This document shows, one piece after another, positions 7,354 to 15,454 of a stretch of 26,753 bases of DNA. Numbering within the stretch: position 1 is the stretch's first letter; each line of letters opens with the position of its first letter. The stretch spans positions 1 through 26,753 of the forward strand of contig NZ_JALOAA010000029.1 of NCBI RefSeq assembly GCF_023229025.1, given 5' to 3'. The DNA is from Sulfurimonas sp. (GTDB lineage: Bacteria > Campylobacterota > Campylobacteria > Campylobacterales > Sulfurimonadaceae). The position numbers were made by a program, and so were the translations under genes. Below the pieces are notes generated by a model. That model saw only the letters and a program-made list of their open reading frames with translations, made no database searches and had not been told where the DNA came from.

Positions 7354-8233
7354 GAATATAAGAAAAAAGAAAATACTAGTAACAGGAGGAGCGGGCTTTA
7401 TAGGTTCCAACTTATGTGAAAGACTTGCCCTTGAGGCGGAGAACGAAGTCTACTCTTTAGATAACTACTTTACAGGAAGTATAGAAAATCATGTTGAGAA
7501 CGTAATATACATAAAAGGCTCTACTTCTGATATAGTGAAGCTGATAACCTTTTCTCCAGATATAATATATCATCTCGGGGAATACTCAAGAGTGGAGCAG
7601 AGTTTTGATGATATAGAAAAGGTGTGGGAGTATAACAAGAACGGTATATTTGCGGTTTTGGAGTTTGCCAGAAAAACTGGTGCTAAAATAGTATATGCTG
7701 GGAGCAGTACTAAGTTTGGAGATGGAGGGCTTGGGCGAAGTCAAAGTCCATATGCATGGACAAAAGCGTCAAATACGGAACTGGTGGAAAACTATGGGGT
7801 TTGGTTCAATGTGCCTTATGCTATTGTCTACTTTTACAATGTTTATGGCAAAAGGGAGATTCAAAGCGGAAAATATGCGACACTTATAGCACTTTTTAAA
7901 GAGAAGATGAAAAAAGGCGAGCCGTTAACAATAGTAAGTCCAGGTACGCAGAAGAGAAACTTTACACATATCGAAGACATCATAGACGGATTAGTACTTG
8001 TAGGAAAATACGGTTACGGAGATGAGTTCGGCATTGGCAGTCCTGAGAGTTATACTATTCTTGAAATAGCAGAAATGTTTGGCGGTAAGATAAATATGCT
8101 ACCTGAGCGCAAAGGCAACAGAATGAGTGCGGATGTTTTGACAGATAAGACAGAAGCCTTGGGATGGAGAGCTACAAGAAGCATAAAAGAGTATATAGAT
8201 AGTTTAAAAAATAATAATTTTCTAGCAGGATGA
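7343..8233 (+). CDS. NAD-dependent sugar epimerase/dehydratase (extended SDR)
   Basis: 296 residues. Rossmann motif TGGAGFIGSN (14-23), YHLGEYSRVEQSF (76-88), an active-site SST (121-123) and the catalytic pair in PYAWTK (Y137 and K141), then GTQKRNFTHIEDIIDG (201-216) typical of nucleotide-sugar epimerases. It likely interconverts a UDP- or dTDP-hexose, perhaps as a 4-epimerase, for the transferases beside it. The exact substrate is not determinable. ATG at 7343 overlaps the previous gene by 11 nt, with AGGT 8 nt upstream. Its stop TGA overlaps the start of the next gene as ATGA. Confidence 0.82.
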   Translation: MQTENIRKKKILVTGGAGFIGSNLCERLALEAENEVYSLDNYFTGSIENHVENVIYIKGSTSDIVKLITFSPDIIYHLGEYSRVEQSFDDIEKVWEYNKNGIFAVLEFARKTGAKIVYAGSSTKFGDGGLGRSQSPYAWTKASNTELVENYGVWFNVPYAIVYFYNVYGKREIQSGKYATLIALFKEKMKKGEPLTIVSPGTQKRNFTHIEDIIDGLVLVGKYGYGDEFGIGSPESYTILEIAEMFGGKINMLPERKGNRMSADVLTDKTEALGWRATRSIKEYIDSLKNNNFLAG

Positions 8234-9117
8234 TTAGGCAATGTACAGAAACTTTAAAAGGGAAAAATCCTCTAATGCTTGACAAAAACAGAAAAGTAAG
8301 TCTGATAATAGCAGTATACAAGGATGTTGAAGCATTAAAGCTTATAATGGATGCTCTGAGATATCAGACTTACACAGATTTTGAAGTAGTAATAGCGGAG
8401 GATGGAGAGAATACTCAAATGAGAGAGTATATAGAATCTATTAAAGATTTTAACATTAAGCATACAACTCAAGAGGATCTTGGAATAAGAAAAACCCGCT
8501 CTCTTAATAACGGTATAATCGCAAGCAGTGGAGATTTTTTAATATTTATTGATGGTGATTGTGTGCCATATAGTACTTTCGTGGAGTCTTATGTCAAGCT
8601 TGCAGAGGATGGATATGTGCTAAGCGGAAGAAGGATGAACCTTGGACCTAAATACTCAAAAAAATTAAGAGATAGAGAGTTGTCAACTCTTACATTAGAG
8701 AAGACATTCTTGTTTAGATATCTGTTTATTGCAAAAGATGCTATTGAAAGGCATAGCGAAGATGGATTTCGTGTCTCACCTGATGGGTGGATATACAAAA
8801 CATTTATAAAAAATAGAAAAGCAAGCACCTCGATACTCGGATGTAATTATGCATGTTTTAAAAAAGATATAGTTGAGATAAACGGTTACGATGAGGCATA
8901 TAGAGATACTGCTGTAGGGGACGATACCGATCTTGAGTGGCGATTTAAGGCTATAGGACTTAAATTAAAATCTGCAAAATATGTGGCGAATGTTTTTCAT
9001 CTATATCATCCAAGAAGTATCAGGGAAAAAATAAGTTCAGATTGGGCTTTAGAGCTTATGGAGGAGAAAAAGAGGAGCAAGCAATTTAAGTGTGAGCAAG
9101 GAATTGACAGACACTAA
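8230..9117 (+). CDS. GT2 glycosyltransferase with galactosyltransferase-type C-terminal domain
   Basis: 295 residues. GT-A fold: VSLIIAVYKDVEAL (23-36), an IAEDGEN loop (55-61), DXD as IDGD (107-110), then ILGCNYACFKKDIVEINGYD (202-221) and GDDTDLEWRF (230-239), the second-half motifs of GT2/GT7 sugar transferases. It probably adds a hexose or amino sugar to the LPS glycan. The first ATG overlaps the previous stop as ATGA, but no well-spaced Shine-Dalgarno precedes it; a second ATG at 8275 (Met16), just before the first strand, has AAGGG upstream and is an alternative start. Its TAA shares bases 9114-9117 with the stop of the opposite-strand ligase gene. Confidence 0.86.
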   Translation: MIRQCTETLKGKNPLMLDKNRKVSLIIAVYKDVEALKLIMDALRYQTYTDFEVVIAEDGENTQMREYIESIKDFNIKHTTQEDLGIRKTRSLNNGIIASSGDFLIFIDGDCVPYSTFVESYVKLAEDGYVLSGRRMNLGPKYSKKLRDRELSTLTLEKTFLFRYLFIAKDAIERHSEDGFRVSPDGWIYKTFIKNRKASTSILGCNYACFKKDIVEINGYDEAYRDTAVGDDTDLEWRFKAIGLKLKSAKYVANVFHLYHPRSIREKISSDWALELMEEKKRSKQFKCEQGIDRH

Positions 9118-10346
9118 GTGTTCAATCTCTTTTCAGGACTTTTTTTAATAACAATAACAGATAGCAATATAAAAATATTTATAAATACGTTGTTAACCGG
9201 TTTGATGATTAGCATATCATCTCCAAGAGAGCTAAATAAAATCGTTGAAAAAAACACAACTCCAAGAAGTCCAAAAAGCTTCTCTTCTTTTTGAGACAGT
9301 GCAAGTATAAGCAGTATTATGCTGCCTATAAATAGGGTATATCCAAATATGCCGTATTTAAATAAGATATCTACGTGCAGATTATGTGTTGCTAAGACTG
9401 TAGAGTCTGAGTAGAATGGGTTGTTTTTCTGAAACTCAAGAATATAGTCGATATTGCCGCCTGCTCCGACACCCAAAAAAGGGTTCTCTTTTACTCCTTC
9501 TATGGCACCGCTCCATACATATGCCCTTGCTCCCCAGCTGCCTTTAAACTCACCTTTTTCTACCAAAAGTTTTACCTCGTTAAATCCTTTTATAAATCTT
9601 TTGTCTTTTCCTAAGAAGTGAATCGCAGACAAAGATAATATAACTACGATTACGACAAAAATAGTACTTTTGAGACTGATAAGTTTTTTTGAGTATATAA
9701 TCATTAACATAAAAAGGGTTCCGAAAAAAGCAAGCTGACCGGCTCTTCCGTTTTGGATAAATATTGCGATAAAAAACATAACGGCAATCATATAAAAAAT
9801 ATATTTTATTTTTTGGTTTTTTTCGTAAAGAGATAGAACAATAGCACAAAAGAAGCCTATAACCATAAATGGGGTCGCAACTGAGTATGCCAAAGTTCCA
9901 AATGGGTCTTCAGGTGTTTTTGTAACTGTCAATAGGCCTAAATAGATCATAATGGTAAAAATTGCATAAAAAGTAAGACTAACTAAGAAAATTTTAAAAG
10001 CATTTTTTGCCTCATCTGCAGTAAGTGTTGTTGCCAAAACAGGTATTATTATTAAATAGTATTTGAAAAAACTTTGTATATGAAGCCAATCTTTGATATT
10101 TGAAGACCATAAAAAAGATATAAAATTTAACAGAAAAAATAGAGCTATCAGCAAGAATGGAGGGAAGGAGAAAAGTTTTTTTAACTCTTGAATAAATCTA
10201 TTTTCTTTAAAATCAAAAGTTAAGAGCCATCCAATTAATAGCAGAGTAGTTGTTATGAACAGTTGGCTCTTAAATGTATTAAGAGGAGTTATAAATATAA
10301 AAAAATAGATATAGTAAACAAGGTAATCTCTTTTAGTTCTTGTCAA
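9114..10346 (-). CDS. waaL: O-antigen ligase / polymerase family membrane protein (WaaL-like)
   Basis: 410 residues, about ten to twelve hydrophobic helices. A large periplasmic loop lies between about 245 and 330, with GARAYVWSGAIEGVKENPF (272-290), GVGAGGN and an HNLHVDILFKYG segment (321-332) carrying two histidines. NGRAGQL (199-205) precedes it. These are Wzy_C-domain features: WaaL transfers undecaprenyl-PP-linked glycan to lipid A-core at the periplasmic face. Wzy polymerases share the domain, so the name rests on context (last gene of the core operon, no other ligase). TTG start directly after the previous TAA, with AAGGA at 10354-10358 seven nt upstream. No flippase or initiating transferase is in the window. 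Confidence 0.78.
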   Translation of the reverse strand: MTRTKRDYLVYYIYFFIFITPLNTFKSQLFITTTLLLIGWLLTFDFKENRFIQELKKLFSFPPFLLIALFFLLNFISFLWSSNIKDWLHIQSFFKYYLIIIPVLATTLTADEAKNAFKIFLVSLTFYAIFTIMIYLGLLTVTKTPEDPFGTLAYSVATPFMVIGFFCAIVLSLYEKNQKIKYIFYMIAVMFFIAIFIQNGRAGQLAFFGTLFMLMIIYSKKLISLKSTIFVVIVVILSLSAIHFLGKDKRFIKGFNEVKLLVEKGEFKGSWGARAYVWSGAIEGVKENPFLGVGAGGNIDYILEFQKNNPFYSDSTVLATHNLHVDILFKYGIFGYTLFIGSIILLILALSQKEEKLFGLLGVVFFSTILFSSLGDDMLIIKPVNNVFINIFILLSVIVIKKSPEKRLNT

Positions 10347-11180
10347 TTAAAAATCCTTGCTTTTTTGTTGAATGACTTTTAAAATATAGTCTTCGACTTT
10401 AGTGAAATTATTTGTTTTAATACTTTTTAAAAGGAGATCATTATCTGCCGTTGACATTTTTATTTCGCTTCTTGAGATATTTGTCGTTTTTATATTAATA
10501 TTGTTTAGTTTAAGGTAATCAATTATATTTTTTATAGATACTCCCTCTCCGGAGCCTATGTTTAGAATCGGCAAGTTTTTAATCGTTAAGATGTCTCTAT
10601 AAATCTTTACTACATCGTCAATGTGGATAAAGTCCCTTATAGCAGAGCCGTGATTTGCAATATTTAAAACTTCATTGTTTATATAACTGTTTATGATCTT
10701 TGAAACTATTGAAAACTCATCATCACCGCCGTACATATTGAAAACTCTCGTTATTGTGTAGTCTATATTATTAAGTTTGCAAAACTGCTCAATTAATCTC
10801 TCATTTGAAGCTTTTAGTGATGCGTGAAGGTTAATCGGCTTTATATCATCACTCTCTTTACAAAAAATATTATTTCCATATACGGAACTGCTGCTTGTAT
10901 ATATAATTTTATTTATATTCTGATGTTTTGCCAAGTTTTCTAATACTATCGAAGTAGCTAAAATAGAGTATTTAATATAATTTACAGGGGATGTTAAGTC
11001 ATTTAACATCGTTGCTTTTTGAAAGTTATTGAAAATAATGTTTAATTCTTTACCTTGATAGCTTTTCCATGGTATCTCTTCATTGCAAATATCGCGTGTT
11101 GACAATAGCTCTGCATCTTCAATGAAATTCATTAATCTAATTGAGAGATTGCTGCTTTTGCCTATTATTAATGTCTTCAT
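10347..11180 (-). CDS. Degenerate NAD-dependent epimerase/dehydratase-like (SDR) protein
   Basis: 277 residues, shorter than the usual 300-340. The C-terminal half is like that of nucleotide-sugar SDRs (RVFNMYGG near 145-152, IRDFIHIDDV at 181-190, ILNIGSGEGVSIKNI at 205-219), and YTSSSSVYGNN (94-104) fits the active-site Ser/Thr strand. Two key parts are altered: the glycine-rich cofactor loop reads IIGKSSNLSIR instead of TGGxGFIG, and the catalytic Tyr of YxxxK is a histidine (HASLK, H119 and K123). It may bind NAD poorly, use a different mechanism, or be structural. It is AT-rich compared with flanking genes. It abuts the ligase start and follows a GT4 gene by 11 nt. Role unknown. Confidence 0.72.
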   Translation of the reverse strand: MKTLIIGKSSNLSIRLMNFIEDAELLSTRDICNEEIPWKSYQGKELNIIFNNFQKATMLNDLTSPVNYIKYSILATSIVLENLAKHQNINKIIYTSSSSVYGNNIFCKESDDIKPINLHASLKASNERLIEQFCKLNNIDYTITRVFNMYGGDDEFSIVSKIINSYINNEVLNIANHGSAIRDFIHIDDVVKIYRDILTIKNLPILNIGSGEGVSIKNIIDYLKLNNINIKTTNISRSEIKMSTADNDLLLKSIKTNNFTKVEDYILKVIQQKSKDF

Positions 11181-11191
11181 CTCATTACCGC

Positions 11192-12265
11192 CTAAACTAA
11201 AATTTCCAGATAGCTATCTATCTCTTGTTGTGTGTTAAATACATTTTTTGCCAATTCAAAGTTTGGTTCTGCTCTTAATATCTCATTATCTATATTTTTT
11301 GACACAAAAAGTAGTTTTTTTGAGAGTTCATCAATATCTCTATCTTTGACCAGATGAGTATAAAAACCAAGTTCTTTAAATTCCGAAAATGATGTATTGT
11401 CATAAGAGATACAGACAAGATTATTGCTAAGAGCCTCAACAAAAGCATTGCTTAAACCTTCTCCGTAGCTAGGAAATAAGAAAATATCCGATCTTGCAGT
11501 GTATGATTCAACGTCATTTGTGAATCCGACCAAAACTATTTTGTCTTTGTATGGTAAATCGTTGTATAAATCCATAAACTTATTTTTATAAGCATCGTTC
11601 TCAAAACCACCAACCACAAAAAAATTGAACTCTATGTTATTTTCAAATAGGCTTTTACAAGCTTTTATGGCATCTGTCTGCCCTTTTCCTTCAGCTATTC
11701 TCCCGGTATGGAGTATTGTAAGAATTTTTTCGTCTGTATTTTTTTGTATCTTTTTTATATCAAAAGAGGAGTATATGACTTTCAGCCGGCTTTTTTTTCC
11801 AAAAGGAATTATCTTTTTTACATTCTTCTCAAGATGTTTGCATATTGCAATATGCCAATTGACGTCACTGTAAATCAGTCTGTGAAAGAAACTTTTTTTT
11901 GGAGTAGACTTTGTGGTGCTGTGCACAATAATCAAATTTATATCAAGACCTAAAAATGCAAAATAGAGCGATTTTAATTCACTTGCTCCAAAAAATATGA
12001 CATTTTTAATATTATTTTTGTTTATGAGTTCTTTTGTCCTTGAATATATTGAGAAGCTTATGGAGGAGCGAAACTTTATTGTTTCTATATTGACCTGGCT
12101 GTTTTGTATATATTTGGAGTGATTGTTTTTGATAAAGCTGTTTTCTTTTGCGATCAGGGTTATATTTGAATGCAGGCTGAGCTTTTGTGCCAGTTTCATA
12201 GCATTAATCTCCATACCTCCGCTATTTGGAGATAGGCAAATAACGGCAGTGCTGCTTTTATGCAT
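11192..12265 (-). CDS. GT4 glycosyltransferase
   Basis: 357 residues, GT-B fold. Glycine loop SPNSGGMEINAMKLA (12-26), donor-domain start ILHTGRIAEGKGQ (184-196) and EX7E in GEGLSNAFVEAL (268-279; E269 and E277). It likely adds one sugar of the outer glycan from an NDP-sugar. ATG start with AAGGG 6 nt upstream, inside the end of the preceding GT2 gene (8 nt overlap), so translation is probably coupled. Two A8 runs in the coding strand lie near residues 123 and 157. Low G+C here matches the two neighbours in this stretch. Confidence 0.85.
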   Translation of the reverse strand: MHKSSTAVICLSPNSGGMEINAMKLAQKLSLHSNITLIAKENSFIKNNHSKYIQNSQVNIETIKFRSSISFSIYSRTKELINKNNIKNVIFFGASELKSLYFAFLGLDINLIIVHSTTKSTPKKSFFHRLIYSDVNWHIAICKHLEKNVKKIIPFGKKSRLKVIYSSFDIKKIQKNTDEKILTILHTGRIAEGKGQTDAIKACKSLFENNIEFNFFVVGGFENDAYKNKFMDLYNDLPYKDKIVLVGFTNDVESYTARSDIFLFPSYGEGLSNAFVEALSNNLVCISYDNTSFSEFKELGFYTHLVKDRDIDELSKKLLFVSKNIDNEILRAEPNFELAKNVFNTQQEIDSYLEILV

Positions 12266-13133
12266 TTTTTCCCTTCAAGTAATATCTCAATAAACTATTA
12301 ATATATCTTGGTTTGTAAAATGAGTAAAGAAATGATTTTTTCATATACTCTTTTGTCATCTCTTTGTTGTTATGTTTTGACAGATCGCAGAACCATCTGT
12401 AGTGCAACATTTTAATCGCTTTTTTGTATTCAGGTTCATTTTTATAATCAGCTAGAATATGTTCTATTTCTTTTATCATTTTAAAGAGATCTCCGCTGAC
12501 ATTTGAGTCGTGCAGTCTATAGTAAGTTAAAACTTCATCAAGAAAACCTATTTTGTATTTTTTTGAAATTTTTAGCCATAAAGGGTAATCCTCAAGAAAA
12601 AATCTTTCATCAAAGCCGCCGAACTCTTTTATGACAGAAGTTTTAACCATTACTGTAGGCAGTGTAATAAAATTTCTGTATAGAAGTTTGTCAAAAACAA
12701 AACCGGAGGCATTATATTTTGTTTTTGCCTCTTTTTTTATATTGCCGTTACTGTCAATATAGATCATCTTGCCATAGCAAACTGCATACTCTTGGTGTGT
12801 TTTAAAAAAATCCACCTGTTTTTGAACTTTATCCAAGGCAAAGTAATCATCAGAGCCACCCCAGCAGATATATTCTCCATTGGCTATCTCTAATGCTTCA
12901 TTAAGTGTTTTTATTAAACCTTTGTTTAGTCTATGAATATATTTAAAACCATATTTTTTTTGCAATTTTAAAATTAAATGATGAGAGCCGTCCGTTGAGC
13001 CGTCATCTATAATAATGATTTCTAAGTTTTTATATGTCTGTTCACATACAGAGACTATAGATTTTTCCACATACTTGATATGGTTATAGCTTGGTATAAA
13101 AAAAGTAACTAGAGGGTTGAACTCTTTACTCAT
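12258..13133 (-). CDS. GT2 glycosyltransferase
   Basis: 291 residues. Classic GT2 motifs: VTFFIPSYNHIKYVEKSI (9-26), IIDDGSTDGS (41-50), GGSDDYF (92-98) as the DXD-type metal site, and FLEDYPLWLKIS (179-190) as the base-containing acceptor segment. It is an inverting transferase, probably for an outer glycan sugar at the inner membrane. The C-terminal region (240-291) is basic and aromatic and may bind the membrane. ATG at 13133 lies in the end of rmlB (8 nt overlap). Sugar not identifiable. Confidence 0.87.
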   Translation of the reverse strand: MSKEFNPLVTFFIPSYNHIKYVEKSIVSVCEQTYKNLEIIIIDDGSTDGSHHLILKLQKKYGFKYIHRLNKGLIKTLNEALEIANGEYICWGGSDDYFALDKVQKQVDFFKTHQEYAVCYGKMIYIDSNGNIKKEAKTKYNASGFVFDKLLYRNFITLPTVMVKTSVIKEFGGFDERFFLEDYPLWLKISKKYKIGFLDEVLTYYRLHDSNVSGDLFKMIKEIEHILADYKNEPEYKKAIKMLHYRWFCDLSKHNNKEMTKEYMKKSFLYSFYKPRYINSLLRYYLKGKNA

Positions 13134-14145
13134 GCATACCCTTATTATACTTTTTCAAATACCACTCGATTGTTTTTATTATGCCGGTATCAAAAGTCTC
13201 ATCGGCTCTCCAGCCGAGCTCGTTTTCTATCTTAGAGGCATCAATGGCGTAGCGTCTGTCATGCCCAGCTCTATCTTCAACAAATGTGATGAGCTCTTTA
13301 TAGCTTTTGTCTGTTGGAACTTTATTGTCTAGTATCTCACAAATAGTATTGACTATTTGAAGATTTGTTCGCTCGTTTCTTCCGCCTATGTTATACACTT
13401 CTCCGCCTTTGCCTTTATGATAAGCCAGATCTATCCCTTTGCAGTGGTCAAGCACGTAGAGCCAGTCTCGTATATTTTTACCATCACCGTATATGGGAAT
13501 AGGATTACCCGCCAGCGCATTTCTTATGATGGTAGGTATTAGTTTTTCGTCATGCTGTTTAGGGCCGTAGTTGTTTGAGCAGTTTGTTATTACCGTGTTT
13601 AAGCCATAAGTCTCTTGATAGCTTCGAACTATCATGTCGCTGCTTGCTTTTGATGCACTGTATGGAGAATTAGGTGCATAAGGAGTTGTTTCGCTAAATA
13701 GACCGCTCTCTCCAAGGGTGCCGTAGACTTCATCGGTGCTGATATGATGGAATCTGCAGTTTTGATACTTCTGTTTATATGTAAATGGTTTATCCATCCA
13801 ATATTTGTATGCTACATCTATCAGAGTAAAAGTACCGTTGACATTTGTTTCTATAAAGACCCCTGGGTTTTTAATAGAGTTGTCCACATGTGATTCCGCC
13901 GCGAAGTGGATAACTCCCTCTATGTCGTACTCGTTAAATATAAACTCTACTAACTCGCGGTTGCAGATATCGCCTTTTATGAACTTGTATCTTGGATTGT
14001 TTTGGCACTCTTTTAAGTTTTCAAGATTTCCCGCATATGTCAAAAGGTCAAGGTTTACAAGATTATACTCCGGGTATTTCTCTAAAAAATATGGAACAAA
14101 ATTGCTTCCGATAAATCCTGCAGTGCCAGTCAGTAAGATATTCAT
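13126..14145 (-). CDS. rmlB: dTDP-glucose 4,6-dehydratase
   Basis: 339 residues, normal family length. Converts dTDP-glucose to dTDP-4-keto-6-deoxyglucose in the cytoplasm, using bound NAD. Seen: TGTAGFIGSN (6-15) Rossmann loop, FAAESHVDNSI (81-91), the diagnostic catalytic STDEVYG (136-142) with T137-D138-E139, and YSASK (Y162 and K166). It also has NNYGPKQHDEKLIPT and YGDGKNIRDWLYV, which are RmlB signatures and not those of CDP- or GDP-sugar dehydratases. It begins 1 nt after the rfbH-like stop, on the same transcript as rmlA and rmlC. Its product can feed both an RmlC epimerase and a 3-dehydrase. Confidence 0.95.
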   Translation of the reverse strand: MNILLTGTAGFIGSNFVPYFLEKYPEYNLVNLDLLTYAGNLENLKECQNNPRYKFIKGDICNRELVEFIFNEYDIEGVIHFAAESHVDNSIKNPGVFIETNVNGTFTLIDVAYKYWMDKPFTYKQKYQNCRFHHISTDEVYGTLGESGLFSETTPYAPNSPYSASKASSDMIVRSYQETYGLNTVITNCSNNYGPKQHDEKLIPTIIRNALAGNPIPIYGDGKNIRDWLYVLDHCKGIDLAYHKGKGGEVYNIGGRNERTNLQIVNTICEILDNKVPTDKSYKELITFVEDRAGHDRRYAIDASKIENELGWRADETFDTGIIKTIEWYLKKYNKGMHE

Positions 14146-14146
14146 G

Positions 14147-15454
14147 CTATTTTAGACCTCTAGTTGCAAAAAAATCTTCAAATACCTTAAATACATATTG
14201 ATAGATCTCTTCATTTAGCCCAGGCCATACACCAATCATAAATGTTTGGTTTGTGATTTTTGATGCATTATCAAGTGGGTATCTCAGATCAAAATCAAAT
14301 TGTTTATAGGCAGGATGGTCAAGCAGATTACCTGCAAAAAAGTTTCTTGTTTGAATTTTATTCTCTTCTAAAAACTCAACTATATCGGCTCTCTTAAATG
14401 GTGCTTCGTCTTTGATGGTTATAGGGTATGAAAACCATGAAGCTGTAGTTCCTTCAACTGTCGTAGGCAAGATAAAGTATTTTTCATATCTTTTCATAAA
14501 GTTATTTAAGCATGTGTAGTTATCTTTTCTTTTTTGTGTCAGAGCATCTAGTTTTTTTAGCTGTGCCAGTCCCATAGAAGCTTGAAGCTCTAGAGGTTTT
14601 ACGTTGTAGCCTATTCTGTCATATACGTATCTGTGGTCGGTTATCACGCCTGTTCCAAGCCAATCCGCAAATCTTTTGTTACATGCCCCGGTAGATGAGA
14701 GGACATCTTTGCCGGAACAAAAACATGCGCGCCCCCAGTCTCTATATGATCTGGCAATGTTTGCAGCACTTCTTTGTGAGAATGCAACCATTCCGCCTTC
14801 TCCGGTTGTAATGTGGTGAGCTGCATAAAATGACAATGTAGCAGCATCGGAATACTTTCCTACCAAATCACCGTTATTATATGTAGAGTCAAGAGCATCA
14901 CAGCAATCTTCCACTAAAAAACCACCTTTTTGCTTAATCAGTTCATAATATTTTTTAGTATTTGCAACAGGAATACCAAGCGGGTGTGCATACATGATGC
15001 CGATAACGTCATCATCCTTTAGGGCGTCTAGAACTTGTTCGTCAACCATGTTGTATGTACCAAGTTCAACATCTACAAATAGAGGCTCAAACCCCAGTTG
15101 GATTATAGGATTGACAGTAGTCGGGAATGATGCGGCAGGTGTTATTATCTTATATGTTTTTTTCTCTTTGCAGTAGATCTCTTTCATGGTCTCTAGAGCT
15201 ATTAAATTTGCAGATGAGCCGGAGTTTACATACACAGCATGGAGTTTTCCAAGTCTTAGAGCAACTTTAGCTTCAAATTCTGTAGCTTGAGCCCCAAGCC
15301 CGAACCAGCCATCTAAAACGGTACCGATAATTGCTGTATATTCATCTTTATCTATTGTTGGTCCAGTGTATTGAACTATTGACTCACCAGGTATAAATTT
15401 TTTCTCCTGTTTATCTATAAACTCTGCTACTAACTCTAAAATTTTATCTTTCAT
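14147..15454 (-). CDS. rfbH: RfbH/DdhC-type 4-keto-6-deoxyhexose 3-dehydrase (PMP, [2Fe-2S])
   Basis: 435 residues of the DegT/DnrJ/EryC1 fold. The PLP lysine position, in SFYAAHHITTGEGG (208-221), is His213; by alignment with aminotransferases such as ArnB and PseC this is the Lys-to-His change that marks E1-type dehydrases, which use PMP and remove the C3 hydroxyl of a 4-keto-6-deoxy sugar. NSGSSANL (77-84) and D183 bind the cofactor. Cysteines 185, 244, 246 and 258 match the E1 [2Fe-2S] pattern, with a longer last spacing (11 residues against 7 in CDP-sugar E1, from memory). The start ATG overlaps the upstream SDR stop as ATGA. Family members act on CDP-, and in the SpnQ case TDP-, sugars; with RmlA and RmlB here I infer a dTDP substrate. 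The partner E3 reductase is not in the window. Confidence 0.9.
   Translation of the reverse strand: MKDKILELVAEFIDKQEKKFIPGESIVQYTGPTIDKDEYTAIIGTVLDGWFGLGAQATEFEAKVALRLGKLHAVYVNSGSSANLIALETMKEIYCKEKKTYKIITPAASFPTTVNPIIQLGFEPLFVDVELGTYNMVDEQVLDALKDDDVIGIMYAHPLGIPVANTKKYYELIKQKGGFLVEDCCDALDSTYNNGDLVGKYSDAATLSFYAAHHITTGEGGMVAFSQRSAANIARSYRDWGRACFCSGKDVLSSTGACNKRFADWLGTGVITDHRYVYDRIGYNVKPLELQASMGLAQLKKLDALTQKRKDNYTCLNNFMKRYEKYFILPTTVEGTTASWFSYPITIKDEAPFKRADIVEFLEENKIQTRNFFAGNLLDHPAYKQFDFDLRYPLDNASKITNQTFMIGVWPGLNEEIYQYVFKVFEDFFATRGLK

Noticed and set aside
14147..15454. Ordinary sugar aminotransferase (ArnB, PseC or DesV type)
   Set aside because: The PLP lysine position is His213 and iron-sulfur cysteines are present, so the dehydrase subgroup is favoured over transamination.
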